The notes beneath the pieces were generated by a model. The model had not been told where the DNA came from and made no database searches. It was given only the letters and a program-made list of their open reading frames with translations. A stretch of DNA of 36,066 nt, from contig NZ_JARZHH010000094.1 of the NCBI RefSeq assembly GCF_029946515.1, forward strand, positions 1-36,066, read 5' to 3'. Position 1 is the stretch's first letter; every line of letters begins with the position of its first letter. The position numbers and the translations under genes were made by a program. This DNA is from Polyangium sp. 6x1 (GTDB lineage Bacteria; Myxococcota_A; Polyangia; Polyangiales; Polyangiaceae). Below, one piece after another: positions 16,662-24,387 of this stretch.

Positions 16662-17003
16662 TCAGTAGCGGGGGATGCTCGGGTCGATCTCGCGCGACCA
16701 GGCGTCGATGCCGCCGCGGAGGGAGGCGACGCCGGGCAACCCCAGGCGATCGAGCAGCGCGGCGGCCGAGAGGCTACGCACGCCGTGGTGGCAGTAGGCG
16801 ACGACGAGCGCGCCGGGCGGGGGCTCGATCTCGTCGACGCGCTCGGTGAGCTCGTCGAGCGGGACGAGCAGGCTCCCCGGCAGCGCCGCGCGCTCGTGCT
16901 CCCACGGCTTGCGCACGTCGATCAAGTAGACGGGCTTCCCCGCTGCGATCGCGTCGGCGAGCTCCCGGGGAGAAAGTTGGGAAACCAATGTTTGGAGGTC
17001 CAA
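16662..17003 (-). CDS. Rhodanese-like sulfurtransferase
   Basis: 113-residue single-domain rhodanese (GlpE/PspE type), probably cytoplasmic. Marks: VYLIDVRKPWEHERAALPGS near 25-44 (the CH2A motif) and the active-site loop CHHGVRS with persulfide-forming Cys71, preceded by the strand ALVVAY and followed by a GGIDAW motif (near 98-103). Such proteins transfer sulfane sulfur to cyanide or a thiol acceptor; the in vivo partner is unknown. No ATG or GTG is available, so I use the TTG at 17003; a TTG 15 bases further in is the alternative. A TACCCT hexamer 21 bases upstream could be its -10. Confidence 0.85.
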   Translation of the reverse strand: MDLQTLVSQLSPRELADAIAAGKPVYLIDVRKPWEHERAALPGSLLVPLDELTERVDEIEPPPGALVVAYCHHGVRSLSAAALLDRLGLPGVASLRGGIDAWSREIDPSIPRY

Positions 17004-17007
17004 AGAA

Positions 17008-17022
17008 GCCAGCGGCGCTGGC
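17008..17022. repeat. Short 6-bp inverted repeat (GCCAGC/GCTGGC)
   Basis: A third palindrome next to the two hairpins at 17031-17081. It lies just upstream of the rhodanese start on the reverse strand and could form part of its leader. Function unknown. Confidence 0.3.
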
Positions 17023-17024
17023 CC

Positions 17025-17030
17025 AGGGTA
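17025..17030 (-). promoter_or_regulatory. -10-like hexamer (TACCCT) for the rhodanese gene
   Basis: Reverse-strand TACCCT ends 21 bases before the TTG at 17003 and lies between two hairpins. No -35 is evident because the upstream bases form the terminator stem. Confidence 0.3.
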
Positions 17031-17081
17031 GCGCGCCGCCCGAGCGGCGCGCGTAGGGGGCTGCGCCCGAGCGCAGCCCCC
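17031..17081 (-). terminator. Two tandem hairpins after the cysteine-rich lipoprotein gene
   Basis: Two perfect stems side by side. An 11-bp stem (GGGGGCTGCGC at 17056-17066 with GCGCAGCCCCC at 17071-17081) and a 9-bp stem (GCGCGCCGC at 17031-17039 with GCGGCGCGC at 17044-17052) both close on the same 4-base loop, CCGA on the forward strand. They lie 9 bases past the stop of the gene at 17091-18380. No T-run follows, but stem strength and position suit transcription termination or 3'-end protection. Confidence 0.6.
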
Positions 17082-17090
17082 TGAGGGAAA

Positions 17091-18380
17091 TTAGTTGGTC
17101 TTGGCGCTCGCCGAGGCGGTCACGCTGACGCTCGCCTTGACGTTGAGGTCGATCGAGGTCGTCGCGTTCGCCGTCGCGTCCACGCCGGCCTTGATGCACG
17201 CGAGGGCCTTGCCGCCCGCGTCGCCGACCACGTCGACCATGCCCTTGCCCGCCTTCACGAGGCCCTCGGCGCCGACCTTGATCTTGGCGCCCGAGCCCGC
17301 GGAGAGCTTGATGATGCCAGGCAGGTTGCGGCTCAGCGCGCTGACGAGCTTCTGCACGTCGGTGTTCACCTTGCCGTTCGCCACGACGCGCACGGCCGGC
17401 GGATCGCACTTCGCCGTCGCGGCCGCGCGGTTCGTGCAGCTCTGCTGGCACTCGACGTCGACCGTCGGGGGCTTGAACTCACCCGAGCACTTCGGCTCCT
17501 TGTACGCGACCGAGCAGCCGCCCGAGCAGCTCCCCTCGCACTTCGCCTGGCCCTTCACCTCGCACGCCGCCGAGCAGGTGCCCGAGCACGTGCCCGAGCA
17601 CGTCCCCTCGGCCTTCGCGTCGCACTTGCCTTCGCACTGGCCGGCGCACGCGCCGCTCGCCTGCTTGCCGTCGCACTTGCCGTCGCACTTGCCGCCGCAG
17701 GTGCCCTTGAAGCCGGCCTCGCACTTGCCCGAGCAGCTCGCCTTGCACGAGCCCGTGCACTGCGCGCCCGCCTCGATCGAGCAGGTGCCCTTGCACTGCG
17801 CGTCGCACGAGCCGCTCACCTCGCCGCCCGAGCAGCTCGCCTCGAGCTTGCCCGGCTCGATCGGCGAGCCGCAGGCGTCCAGGCACTTCGCCATGCCGTC
17901 GACGTCCGCGTGACACTTGGGCGGATCGAACTCGACCGAGATCTTCGCCTCGGCGTTCGCCGCGAGCATCGACTTCACCTTCGCGGCGACGGCGGTGCAG
18001 ACCTTGTCCGCGCCCTTGCCCCCGCCAACCTCGGCGCGGAGCTCGTCGTCCTTCATGCCGAGGTCCTTGCCGAGCGCGCCGCACGACTTGATGAGGCCCG
18101 CCTCGAGGTCGACGACGGTCTTGTTCACGTCGTACGAGACCTGGAGGAACGACTTGATCTTGCCCTGGACCTTCGCGTCGCCCTTCAGCGCGAGGGAGCC
18201 GAAATCGCCGGTCTTGAACTCGTCACAGCCCTTCGCGGCCTCGACACCCTCGGTGAGGGCCTCCGGGACCTCGACGCCGCCGACGCCGGGGATCTTGCCA
18301 CCGCAGTTGGCGAGCAGCGGCGAAGCGATGCCGAGCACGACGACCGGCATGGAGACCAACTTCCAACGATTGAAGCTCAT
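17091..18380 (-). CDS. Cysteine-rich repeat lipoprotein
   Basis: 429 residues. The signal peptide ends in LLANC (Cys26); Asn at the -1 position is unusual for a lipobox. N-terminal helical domain to about residue 160, then a central segment (about 160-310) packed with short units of the type C-x-G-x-C and C-x3-C, such as CSGTCSGTC and KCDGKCDGK. After residue 310 comes a Gly/Ala/Lys/Ser-rich tail ending in alternating Ser/Val/Thr residues. The cysteine region resembles no catalytic domain; disulphide stacking or metal binding in an exported stalk is plausible. Ribosome site GGAGGG is 9 bases before the ATG at 18380. Tandem hairpins follow the gene. Similar proteins occur in myxobacteria (recollection); the role is unknown. 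Confidence 0.8.
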   Translation of the reverse strand: MSFNRWKLVSMPVVVLGIASPLLANCGGKIPGVGGVEVPEALTEGVEAAKGCDEFKTGDFGSLALKGDAKVQGKIKSFLQVSYDVNKTVVDLEAGLIKSCGALGKDLGMKDDELRAEVGGGKGADKVCTAVAAKVKSMLAANAEAKISVEFDPPKCHADVDGMAKCLDACGSPIEPGKLEASCSGGEVSGSCDAQCKGTCSIEAGAQCTGSCKASCSGKCEAGFKGTCGGKCDGKCDGKQASGACAGQCEGKCDAKAEGTCSGTCSGTCSAACEVKGQAKCEGSCSGGCSVAYKEPKCSGEFKPPTVDVECQQSCTNRAAATAKCDPPAVRVVANGKVNTDVQKLVSALSRNLPGIIKLSAGSGAKIKVGAEGLVKAGKGMVDVVGDAGGKALACIKAGVDATANATTSIDLNVKASVSVTASASAKTN

Positions 18381-18600
18381 CTGACAAACCCTCCGGCACC
18401 CGGGCGGGCGCCTCTCTGTGCGCGGGGGCGCTGTGCGCCATGCCGCCTGTCACGACCGAGTGGCAGGTCCCGCATGCGGAGCTCACCAGGCGAAGAACTG
18501 CCCAGACGCTCCGCGTCGATCCCTCCCAGCACGGTCGCCCTTCTGCCCTAGTCTCGTCGGGCTGTAAAGACCGTTGGATCGCCAGGGACTTGCTGGGGTC

Positions 18601-19080
18601 CTAGCGTTTGCGCGCGGACTTCGTCGTGGACGCCGCCGGTTTGGTCGGGACGGACACAGGAGGCGCGGGGGGCGGGATCACCGCCGACATGCCGGGGAGC
18701 ATGGGCTGTCGCGCGGCTGCGCGCGCAGCAGCGCTGTCGGGGGCGTCCTCGTCGAAAGGAAGCGTGAGCTGCGCGAGGGGGCGGGCGCCGACGGTGGGGC
18801 CGCCCTGTTTTTCGAAGAGCGCCTGCTCGCGGGCGAGGTCGGCGTCGATGAGGTCCTGGTTGTCGTACGCGAAGGAGAGCGCGTCGAGGATGCGGGCCGG
18901 GCCGAGGTTCGGGTAGCGGCGCAAGAGGGTCTCGACCGAGGCCCCGCCGCGGTGCCAGACCCAGAGGCGCCGGACGGGCACCCGGGATCCCTCGACGTGG
19001 GGGCTGCCTGCGAGGATCCTCGCGTCGCAGCGCACGTGCGGATGAGGGACCCGAACGCGCGGGAGGCTTGCGTCTGCCAT
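18601..19080 (-). CDS. DUF433 (VapB45-like) protein with extended disordered tail
   Basis: 159 residues, ATG at 19080. Residues about 15-75 form a DUF433 domain: RCDARILAGSPHVEGSRVPVR, then GGASVETLLRRYPNLGPARILDAL, the winged-helix-like fold found in VapB45 antitoxins. The remaining 80 residues are Ala/Pro-rich and disordered, ending in a basic KSARKR tail. DUF433 antitoxins usually sit beside a small PIN-like DUF5615 toxin; none is present here, and the flanking genes are zwf (divergent) and the cysteine-rich lipoprotein. A stand-alone DNA-binding regulator is therefore more likely than an antitoxin, possibly acting on the shared 131-base region with zwf (inference). Confidence 0.8.
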   Translation of the reverse strand: MADASLPRVRVPHPHVRCDARILAGSPHVEGSRVPVRRLWVWHRGGASVETLLRRYPNLGPARILDALSFAYDNQDLIDADLAREQALFEKQGGPTVGARPLAQLTLPFDEDAPDSAAARAAARQPMLPGMSAVIPPPAPPVSVPTKPAASTTKSARKR

Positions 19081-19090
19081 ACGTGCCGAG

Positions 19091-19096
19091 AGGGTA
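19091..19096 (-). promoter_or_regulatory. -10-like hexamer (TACCCT) for the DUF433 gene
   Basis: Reverse-strand TACCCT ends 10 bases before the ATG at 19080, within the divergent region shared with zwf. It is one of several TAnnnT elements close to start codons in this window. Confidence 0.4.
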
Positions 19097-19167
19097 GCCA
19101 GGGCCGCGCCGGTAGCAAAGATATCGGAGAACGGATGCCTCCTCCGGCGTGTCGGTCGGGGCTCTGG

Positions 19168-19173
19168 TAGCCT
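19168..19173 (+). promoter_or_regulatory. Putative -10 (TAGCCT) of the zwf operon
   Basis: CTGGTAGCCT lies 38 bases before the zwf start and is the best -10 candidate in the divergent gap; a -35 is not clear. The leader would contain the hairpin at 19178-19199. Confidence 0.4.
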
Positions 19174-19177
19174 GCCC

Positions 19178-19199
19178 CGCGGGGACGGGGAGTCCCGCG
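19178..19199 (+). other. Leader hairpin directly before the zwf ribosome site
   Basis: CGCGGGGAC at 19178-19186 can pair with GTCCCGCG at 19192-19199 (one bulged G) across a 5-base loop. The stem ends immediately before the AGGGAGG ribosome site, so folding could affect access to it. It may simply reflect high G+C. Confidence 0.35.
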
Positions 19200-19211
19200 A
19201 GGGAGGAACGC

Positions 19212-20801
19212 ATGTCGTTTTCGGAGAGCGTCGGCAGCGGCGAGGACAACCCGCTCCGCGAGGGCATGCCCGACGAGCGAACGGTGCGGCCCGCGGCGGT
19301 CGTGATCTTCGGCGCGTCCGGGGATCTGACGCGGCGCAAGCTCCTGCCGGCGATCTACAACCTCGCGCTGAGCCGGCTCCTGCCGGGCGGGTTCGCGGTG
19401 GTGGGCGTGGCGCGGCGGCCGAAGCCCGAGTTCGCCGAGGAGATGCGCGAGGCGGTGGCGAAGCACTCGCGCCGCAAGCCTCTCGACGACGCGACGTGGA
19501 GCGACCTCGAGAAGGGCCTCGCGTACGTGCAGGGGGATTTCAACGATCCCGCGACGTACGCGCGGCTCGCGGCAGAGCTCGGGCGGCTCGAGGTGGAGCG
19601 GGGGACGGGGCAGAACCGGGTGTTTTACATGGCGGTCGCGCCGGCCGAGGTGCCCGTGATCGTGCGCGGGCTCTGCGACGCGAAGCTCGTCGTGCGCCCC
19701 TCGGACGGGCCGGACGCGAGCTACCAGCGCATCGTCGTGGAGAAGCCGTTCGGCGAGGATCTTGCGAGCGCGCGCGCGCTGAACAAGGAGCTGCTCGCGT
19801 GCGTCGACGAGCGGCAGATCTACCGGATCGATCACTACCTCGGGAAGGAGACGGTGCAGAACCTGCTCGTCTTCCGGTTCGGCAACACGATCTTCGAGCC
19901 GCTCTGGACGCGGCAGCACGTGAGCCACGTGCAGATCACGGTGGCCGAGGAGATCGGCGTCGAGGGGCGCGGCAAGTTCTACGATCAGACCGGCATCACG
20001 CGCGACATCGTGCAGAACCACGCGCTGCAGCTCCTCACGATGGTGACGATGGAGCCGCCGTCGTCATGGGACGCGGACGCGGTGCGCGACGAGAAGGTGA
20101 AAGTGCTGCGCGCGCTCAGGCCCATCCGCGGGCGCGAGGTGCTGGAGAAGACGGTGCGCGCGCAGTACACGGCGGGCACGGTGCGCGGCGACAAGGTGCC
20201 CGGCTATCGCGAGGAGCCGGACGTGGATCCGAGCTCGAAGACCGAGACGTACGTCGCGATGTCCCTGCGGATCGACAGCTTCCGCTGGGGCGGCGTGCCG
20301 TTCTACCTGCGCGCGGGCAAGCGGCTCGCGAAGCGCGTCGCCGAGGTAGCGCTGCACTTCAAGCCGCTGCCGCACCGGCTCTTCCACGACGCGCCTCCAG
20401 GCGACGGCGGCCCGCCGCCGAGCATCCGTCGCGGCGAGGACGAGCCGAACGTGCTCGTGGTGCGGATTCAGCCGGACGAAGGGATCGCGCTGCGCTTCGC
20501 CACGAAGGTGCCGGGCGGTGGGATGCGGCTGCGCAACGTGGCGATGGACTTCCGCTACGGGACGGCGTTCGGATCGAGCACGCCCGAGGCCTACGAGCGG
20601 CTCCTCCTCGACGCGATGCGCGGGGACGCGACGCTGTTCACGCGCGCCGACGAGGTCGAGGCGCAGTGGGGCTTCATCGATCCGATCCTCGGGGGCTGGC
20701 GAGATCACGACGCGCCCGTCGCGACCTACGAGGCCGGCAGCTGGGGCCCGCGGGAAGCGGATCGGCTGCTCGTGCCGGGCGACAAGTGGAGGAAGCCGTG
20801 A
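19212..20801 (+). CDS. zwf: Glucose-6-phosphate 1-dehydrogenase
   Basis: 529-residue cytoplasmic enzyme oxidising glucose 6-phosphate to 6-phosphoglucono-lactone with NAD(P)+, the entry to the oxidative pentose phosphate pathway. Start at the ATG at 19212 behind AGGGAGG. The dinucleotide loop is GASGDLTRRK (34-43), the substrate signature RIDHYLGK (205-212) includes Lys212, and the catalytic His is His270 in RDIVQNHALQL. WVEKPFG-type (VVEKPFGED) and RAGKRL motifs are also present. Length is typical, with about 25 extra N-terminal residues. First gene of a four-gene unit; its TGA overlaps the opcA GTG by 4 bases (GTGA). Confidence 0.97.
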   Translation: MSFSESVGSGEDNPLREGMPDERTVRPAAVVIFGASGDLTRRKLLPAIYNLALSRLLPGGFAVVGVARRPKPEFAEEMREAVAKHSRRKPLDDATWSDLEKGLAYVQGDFNDPATYARLAAELGRLEVERGTGQNRVFYMAVAPAEVPVIVRGLCDAKLVVRPSDGPDASYQRIVVEKPFGEDLASARALNKELLACVDERQIYRIDHYLGKETVQNLLVFRFGNTIFEPLWTRQHVSHVQITVAEEIGVEGRGKFYDQTGITRDIVQNHALQLLTMVTMEPPSSWDADAVRDEKVKVLRALRPIRGREVLEKTVRAQYTAGTVRGDKVPGYREEPDVDPSSKTETYVAMSLRIDSFRWGGVPFYLRAGKRLAKRVAEVALHFKPLPHRLFHDAPPGDGGPPPSIRRGEDEPNVLVVRIQPDEGIALRFATKVPGGGMRLRNVAMDFRYGTAFGSSTPEAYERLLLDAMRGDATLFTRADEVEAQWGFIDPILGGWRDHDAPVATYEAGSWGPREADRLLVPGDKWRKP

Positions 20802-21838
20802 CGGCGCTGCCGGTGGGCGAGGCGCTCGCGCGGATCGAAGCGGAGCTCGCGTCCTTCTGGTCCGCGCCGGACGAGCAGGCGGGCGCGCCGATGACGAAGG
20901 TGCGCTCCTCCACGATGAGCTTCGCGTTCGTGGCGGCGCCGTCCGAGGTCGAGCAGGCGCGCGCGATCGCCGACGCGCTCGTGGACACGCACCCGGGGCG
21001 CGCGTTCGTGCTGACGAGCGACGGTCGCCTCGCGCCCTGGGAGGTGAGCTACGAGGTGCGCGCCGCGTGCCGGATCGACGGGGGGACGCCGATCTGCTTC
21101 GACTGGATCGAGATGACGTTCGGCGCCATGGCGTGCGAGCGCGTCGGCTCGGTCGTGGCGGCGCTCGCGCTGCCGGAGGTGCCCATCGTCGTGGAGATCG
21201 GCCGCGGGGCGCCGCGCGCGCTCTTGCCGTCGCTCGTGTCGCAAGCCGATCGGCTGATCGTCGACACGGCCCACACGAGCGCCGTGCGGATCGCGGAGGT
21301 GCTCCAGGCGTCCACGGTCCCCGTGGGCGATCGCCAGTTCGTCCGGACGTACCAGTGGCGCGAGCTCGTGGCGCGGTTCTTCGACGACGCGCGGTCCGCG
21401 CTGGGGGTGATCCGCGAGGTCACGGTGGGGCGCACGCCGGGCGGCGCGACCGAGCCGGCGGCGCTCCTCCTCGGCTGGCTCGGATCGCGGCTCGGCTGGG
21501 GCTTCGAGACGCGGGATCGGGCGCGGGATCGGCATGGCGAGCCGGTGCGGATCACGCTGCGCGACGATCCGCGGGAGGGCCTCCCGCCGGGGCAGCTCAC
21601 GGGCGTGTGGATCGAGAGCTCGCTCGAAGGACAGCCGCTCTCGCTCGCGTGCGCGCGGGACCAGGAGAACCCGAGGCAGGTCGCCTGGACGCGGCGCGGC
21701 GCGCGCGTGACCTCGCACGAGCACGCGCTCGGGTACCGGGACGAGGCATGGGTGCTGGTGAAGGCGCTCGATGCCACGGAGGGAGATCGGGTCCTGCGGG
21801 ATGCGCTCGTCCTCGCGGCGCAGTGGTGCGAGCGATGA
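20798..21838 (+). CDS. opcA: Glucose-6-phosphate dehydrogenase assembly protein OpcA
   Basis: 346 residues from a GTG that overlaps the zwf stop (GTGA). OpcA activates or assembles glucose-6-phosphate dehydrogenase; it is best known from cyanobacteria and actinobacteria. Recognised by position and by the family pattern: an N-terminal helix, RSSTMSFAFVA near 38-48, FVLTSDGR, a strand-helix domain with IVVEIGRG and RLIVDTAHT, and the C-terminal WIESSLEGQPLSLAC region. No catalytic motif is expected. It also overlaps the pgl start by 4 bases (ATGA), so zwf, opcA and pgl should be translated in a coupled way. Confidence 0.88.
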   Translation: MTALPVGEALARIEAELASFWSAPDEQAGAPMTKVRSSTMSFAFVAAPSEVEQARAIADALVDTHPGRAFVLTSDGRLAPWEVSYEVRAACRIDGGTPICFDWIEMTFGAMACERVGSVVAALALPEVPIVVEIGRGAPRALLPSLVSQADRLIVDTAHTSAVRIAEVLQASTVPVGDRQFVRTYQWRELVARFFDDARSALGVIREVTVGRTPGGATEPAALLLGWLGSRLGWGFETRDRARDRHGEPVRITLRDDPREGLPPGQLTGVWIESSLEGQPLSLACARDQENPRQVAWTRRGARVTSHEHALGYRDEAWVLVKALDATEGDRVLRDALVLAAQWCER

Positions 21839-22572
21839 GCGAGGTCTCGACGGCGCGCTTCGAGGTGACGGACGCGGAAAACGAGGCCGAGCACGCGGCG
21901 CTCGGGGCCGAGATCGTGGCGCGGGCGATCGACGAGGCGGTGCGGACGCGCGGCTCGGCGAAGGTCGCGCTCTCGGGCGGATCGACGCCGGGCCCGGTGT
22001 ACCGGAGGCTCGCGCAGATGGCGCTGCCGCTCGATCGGATCGACTGGTTCTGGGTGGACGAGCGCGCGGTGGATCCGGCCTCGCCGCGCTCGAACTTCCG
22101 GGCCGCGTACGCGGATCTCGGGCTCGATCGGGCCCCGAAGACACGCGTCCACCGGATGGAGGCGGAGGCACCGGATCTCGCGGCGGCCGCGGCGCGGTAC
22201 GAGGTCCTCTTGCGACGCACGTTCGGGATCGCGAGCACGGTCGCGTTCGACGTGATGACGCTCGGCATCGGCGACGACGGGCACACGGCGTCGCTCTTCC
22301 CGGGGATGGGCGCGACGGCGATCGACGATCGGCTCGTCGCGGCGATCGCCGCGCAGCCGGACAAGGGGCTCGAAGCTCGGCTCACGCTCACGGCGCCGGT
22401 GCTCCGCGAGGCGAGGACGGTCCTGGTGCTGGCGCGCGGGGCGGCGAAGCAACGGCCGATCGCGTCGGCGTGGTCGGATGGCCCCGAGGAGGAGGTGCCG
22501 GCGCGCTTGCTCCTCCGCGCGCGAGGCCGGGTCGTCTGGCTCGTGGACCGGGGCGCGTACCCCACGGGGTGA
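21835..22572 (+). CDS. pgl: 6-phosphogluconolactonase
   Basis: 245-residue enzyme hydrolysing 6-phosphoglucono-lactone to 6-phosphogluconate, the step after Zwf. Family motifs: LSGGSTP (46-52), WVDERAV (73-79), SNFR (86-89) and GIGDDGHTASLFPG (144-157), the last containing catalytic His150. Length matches the SOL/DevB type. Start ATG overlaps the opcA stop (ATGA). The 3' end overlaps a possible GTG for glk at 22569. Confidence 0.95.
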   Translation: MSEVSTARFEVTDAENEAEHAALGAEIVARAIDEAVRTRGSAKVALSGGSTPGPVYRRLAQMALPLDRIDWFWVDERAVDPASPRSNFRAAYADLGLDRAPKTRVHRMEAEAPDLAAAAARYEVLLRRTFGIASTVAFDVMTLGIGDDGHTASLFPGMGATAIDDRLVAAIAAQPDKGLEARLTLTAPVLREARTVLVLARGAAKQRPIASAWSDGPEEEVPARLLLRARGRVVWLVDRGAYPTG

Positions 22573-22592
22573 ACCGCAACACGCGGCTTGCT

Positions 22593-22605
22593 TTCCTGCC
22601 AGGAA
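22593..22605. promoter_or_regulatory. 13-bp palindrome between pgl and glk
   Basis: TTCCTG-C-CAGGAA is a perfect palindrome in the 56-base gap before glk, inside an A/T-richer patch. It may be an operator for a glk-specific promoter; alternatively it is coding if glk starts at the GTG at 22569. Confidence 0.3.
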
Positions 22606-22628
22606 CTTCGTACCGCAAAAACAAGGTC

Positions 22629-23693
22629 ATGATGAAGAAGCGCGGTGGGACCGGTTCGATCCTCGTCGGCGACATCGGGGGCACGCGGACGCGGCTCTCG
22701 CTCTACGACGGCCTCGGGAAGAAGTTGCTGCTCGAAGCGGTCCTGCCGAGCCGCGAGCACGCGACCTTCGAGGAGATCGCGCGGGGCTTCCTCACGAGCG
22801 CCGATCATCCCCACCCGTCGGTCGCGGTGCTCGGCGTGGCCGGTCCGATCCGGGATCGCGTGGCGACCGTGACGAACCTCGCGTGGCGGCTCGACGAGGT
22901 GAAGCTCGCGCGCAGCCTGTCGCTCGACAGCGTGAGCCTGGTGAACGATCTCGCCGTCGCGGCGCGTGGTTGCTTGCACCTGCCCGCGGACGTGGCGGTG
23001 CCGCTCGACGACGCGCGCCCGAAGGCGAAGGGCAACAACATGGCCGTCATCGCGGCCGGGACGGGGCTCGGCGAGGCGCTGCTCGTGTGGGACGGGTCGA
23101 AGCACATCGTGCTGCCGACCGAGGGAGGGCACACGGATTTCGCGGCGCGTGACGCCGTCGAGGCCGAGCTCTTCGCGTTCCTGTCGAAGCGGTTCCCGGA
23201 GCACGTGAGCTACGAGCGCGTGCTCTCGGGCAACGGGCTCGGTGCGCTCTACGATTTCTTCGTGGCGCGCGGCGGGCGCGAGGCGAAGGCGAACGAGCGG
23301 CGGCTCGAAGACGGCGATCGGAACGCGACGATCGCGGAGCTCGGTTTGTCCGGCGCGTCGAAGCCGGCCGCGAAGGCGGTGGACCTCTTCGCCTCGATTT
23401 ACGGCGCCGAGGCGGGCAACCTTGCGCTGAAGCAGCTCGCGCTCGGGGGCGTGTTCGTGGCGGGCAACATCGCGCGGCACATCGTGCTCGCGCGCAGGCA
23501 GCAGTTCCTCGAGGGGTTCCGCAAGAAGGGGCGGTTCTCCGGGCTCATGGCGCAGATCCCGGTCGTCGTGGTGACCGATCCGCTGGTCGGCGTGCGCGGC
23601 GCGCTGGCGATGGCGAAGGATCTGCTCGTGGAGGGCGAGGCGCGCCCTGCCCGCCCGAAGCCGAGCCCGCGGCGCAAGCGTTCGTCCCGGTAG
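22629..23693 (+). CDS. glk: Glucokinase (Glk family)
   Basis: 354-residue kinase forming glucose 6-phosphate from glucose and ATP, supplying Zwf. Of the Escherichia coli Glk type: phosphate-binding loop DIGGTRTR (15-22), NDL (catalytic Asp in SLVNDLAV, near 102-109), AAGTGLGEAL, TEGGHTDF with the sugar-binding Glu/His, and GGVFVAGNIA near 275-284. The C-terminus ends in a basic Pro/Arg/Lys tail of about 20 residues not typical of the family. I use the tandem ATG at 22629; an in-frame GTG at 22569 overlapping the pgl stop would add 20 residues. Last gene of the zwf-opcA-pgl unit; it ends 4 bases before a convergent gene. Confidence 0.92.
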   Translation: MMKKRGGTGSILVGDIGGTRTRLSLYDGLGKKLLLEAVLPSREHATFEEIARGFLTSADHPHPSVAVLGVAGPIRDRVATVTNLAWRLDEVKLARSLSLDSVSLVNDLAVAARGCLHLPADVAVPLDDARPKAKGNNMAVIAAGTGLGEALLVWDGSKHIVLPTEGGHTDFAARDAVEAELFAFLSKRFPEHVSYERVLSGNGLGALYDFFVARGGREAKANERRLEDGDRNATIAELGLSGASKPAAKAVDLFASIYGAEAGNLALKQLALGGVFVAGNIARHIVLARRQQFLEGFRKKGRFSGLMAQIPVVVVTDPLVGVRGALAMAKDLLVEGEARPARPKPSPRRKRSSR

Positions 23694-23697
23694 AGCG

Positions 23698-24270
23698 TCA
23701 TCGCGCTGCGGCTTGCCAGTCCTCCGCGGTGACGGCGAAGAGCAGGTGATCCTGCCAGGCGCCGGCGATCTGGATGTAACGCGCGGCGCAGCCCTCCTGC
23801 CGGAGCCCGCATTTGCGGGCGACGGCGAGGCTCGCCGCGTTCTGGGGCATGATGGCCGCCTGGACGCGGTGCAGGCCGATCTCGCGGAACGCGACGTCGA
23901 GGGCGAGCTTGACCCCCTCGGTGGTGAAGCCTTGTCCATGGTGCTCGACGTCGACCCAGTAGCCGAGGTAGGCGTTCTGGAAGATGCCGCGAAAGACCTG
24001 GGTGAGGGCGACGCGGCCGATGACGGGCCCTTCCTCGCCGACAGTCATGCAGAATCGGTAGTGGCGGTCCGCGCGGATATCGCGTCGATCGCGCAGGATG
24101 CGGGCGCGCGCGAGGTCGATGTCGAATTCGTCGGGGGCGGGGACGGGCACCCAGGGCTCGAGGAATGCTCTCGATCGAGAGCGAATCTCGACGATGCGAG
24201 GCGCGTCCGAGACGCGCGGCGCGCGGAGGACGACGCGCTGGCCTCGGAAGACGGCGCGGAGGGGGAGCAC
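23698..24270 (-). CDS. GNAT acetyltransferase (RimJ/RimL type)
   Basis: 190 residues from the GTG at 24270. Acetyl-CoA-dependent N-acetyltransferase of the RimJ/RimL branch, probably acting on a protein N-terminus or a small amine. Typical features: N-terminal strand with VVLRAPRVSDAPRIVEIR, GRVALTQVFRG, YWVDVEHHGQGFTTEGVKLALDVAF (helix after the acetyl-CoA loop HGQGFTTEG), the HRVQAAIMPQNAASLAVARKCGL motif and a C-terminal strand. The frame stays open to 24432, but the extra residues are not GNAT-like and a TATCCT hexamer lies 6 bases before the GTG. Convergent with glk (4-base gap), divergent from the STAND gene. Confidence 0.88.
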   Translation of the reverse strand: MLPLRAVFRGQRVVLRAPRVSDAPRIVEIRSRSRAFLEPWVPVPAPDEFDIDLARARILRDRRDIRADRHYRFCMTVGEEGPVIGRVALTQVFRGIFQNAYLGYWVDVEHHGQGFTTEGVKLALDVAFREIGLHRVQAAIMPQNAASLAVARKCGLRQEGCAARYIQIAGAWQDHLLFAVTAEDWQAAAR

Positions 24271-24276
24271 AGCCCG

Positions 24277-24282
24277 AGGATA
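24277..24282 (-). promoter_or_regulatory. -10-like hexamer (TATCCT) for the acetyltransferase gene
   Basis: GGTATCCT on the reverse strand ends 6 bases before the GTG at 24270, so the transcript would begin essentially at the start codon. This supports the chosen start over upstream in-frame options. Confidence 0.5.
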
Positions 24283-24387
24283 CCGGAAGCCCACACGACA
24301 GGGGTAGCGGAACCAAAACGGCGGACGCCCCCGCCGCGACGTCCCGATTTCACCATTGTCGTACGGGTGCACGACGCCATGCTTTGC

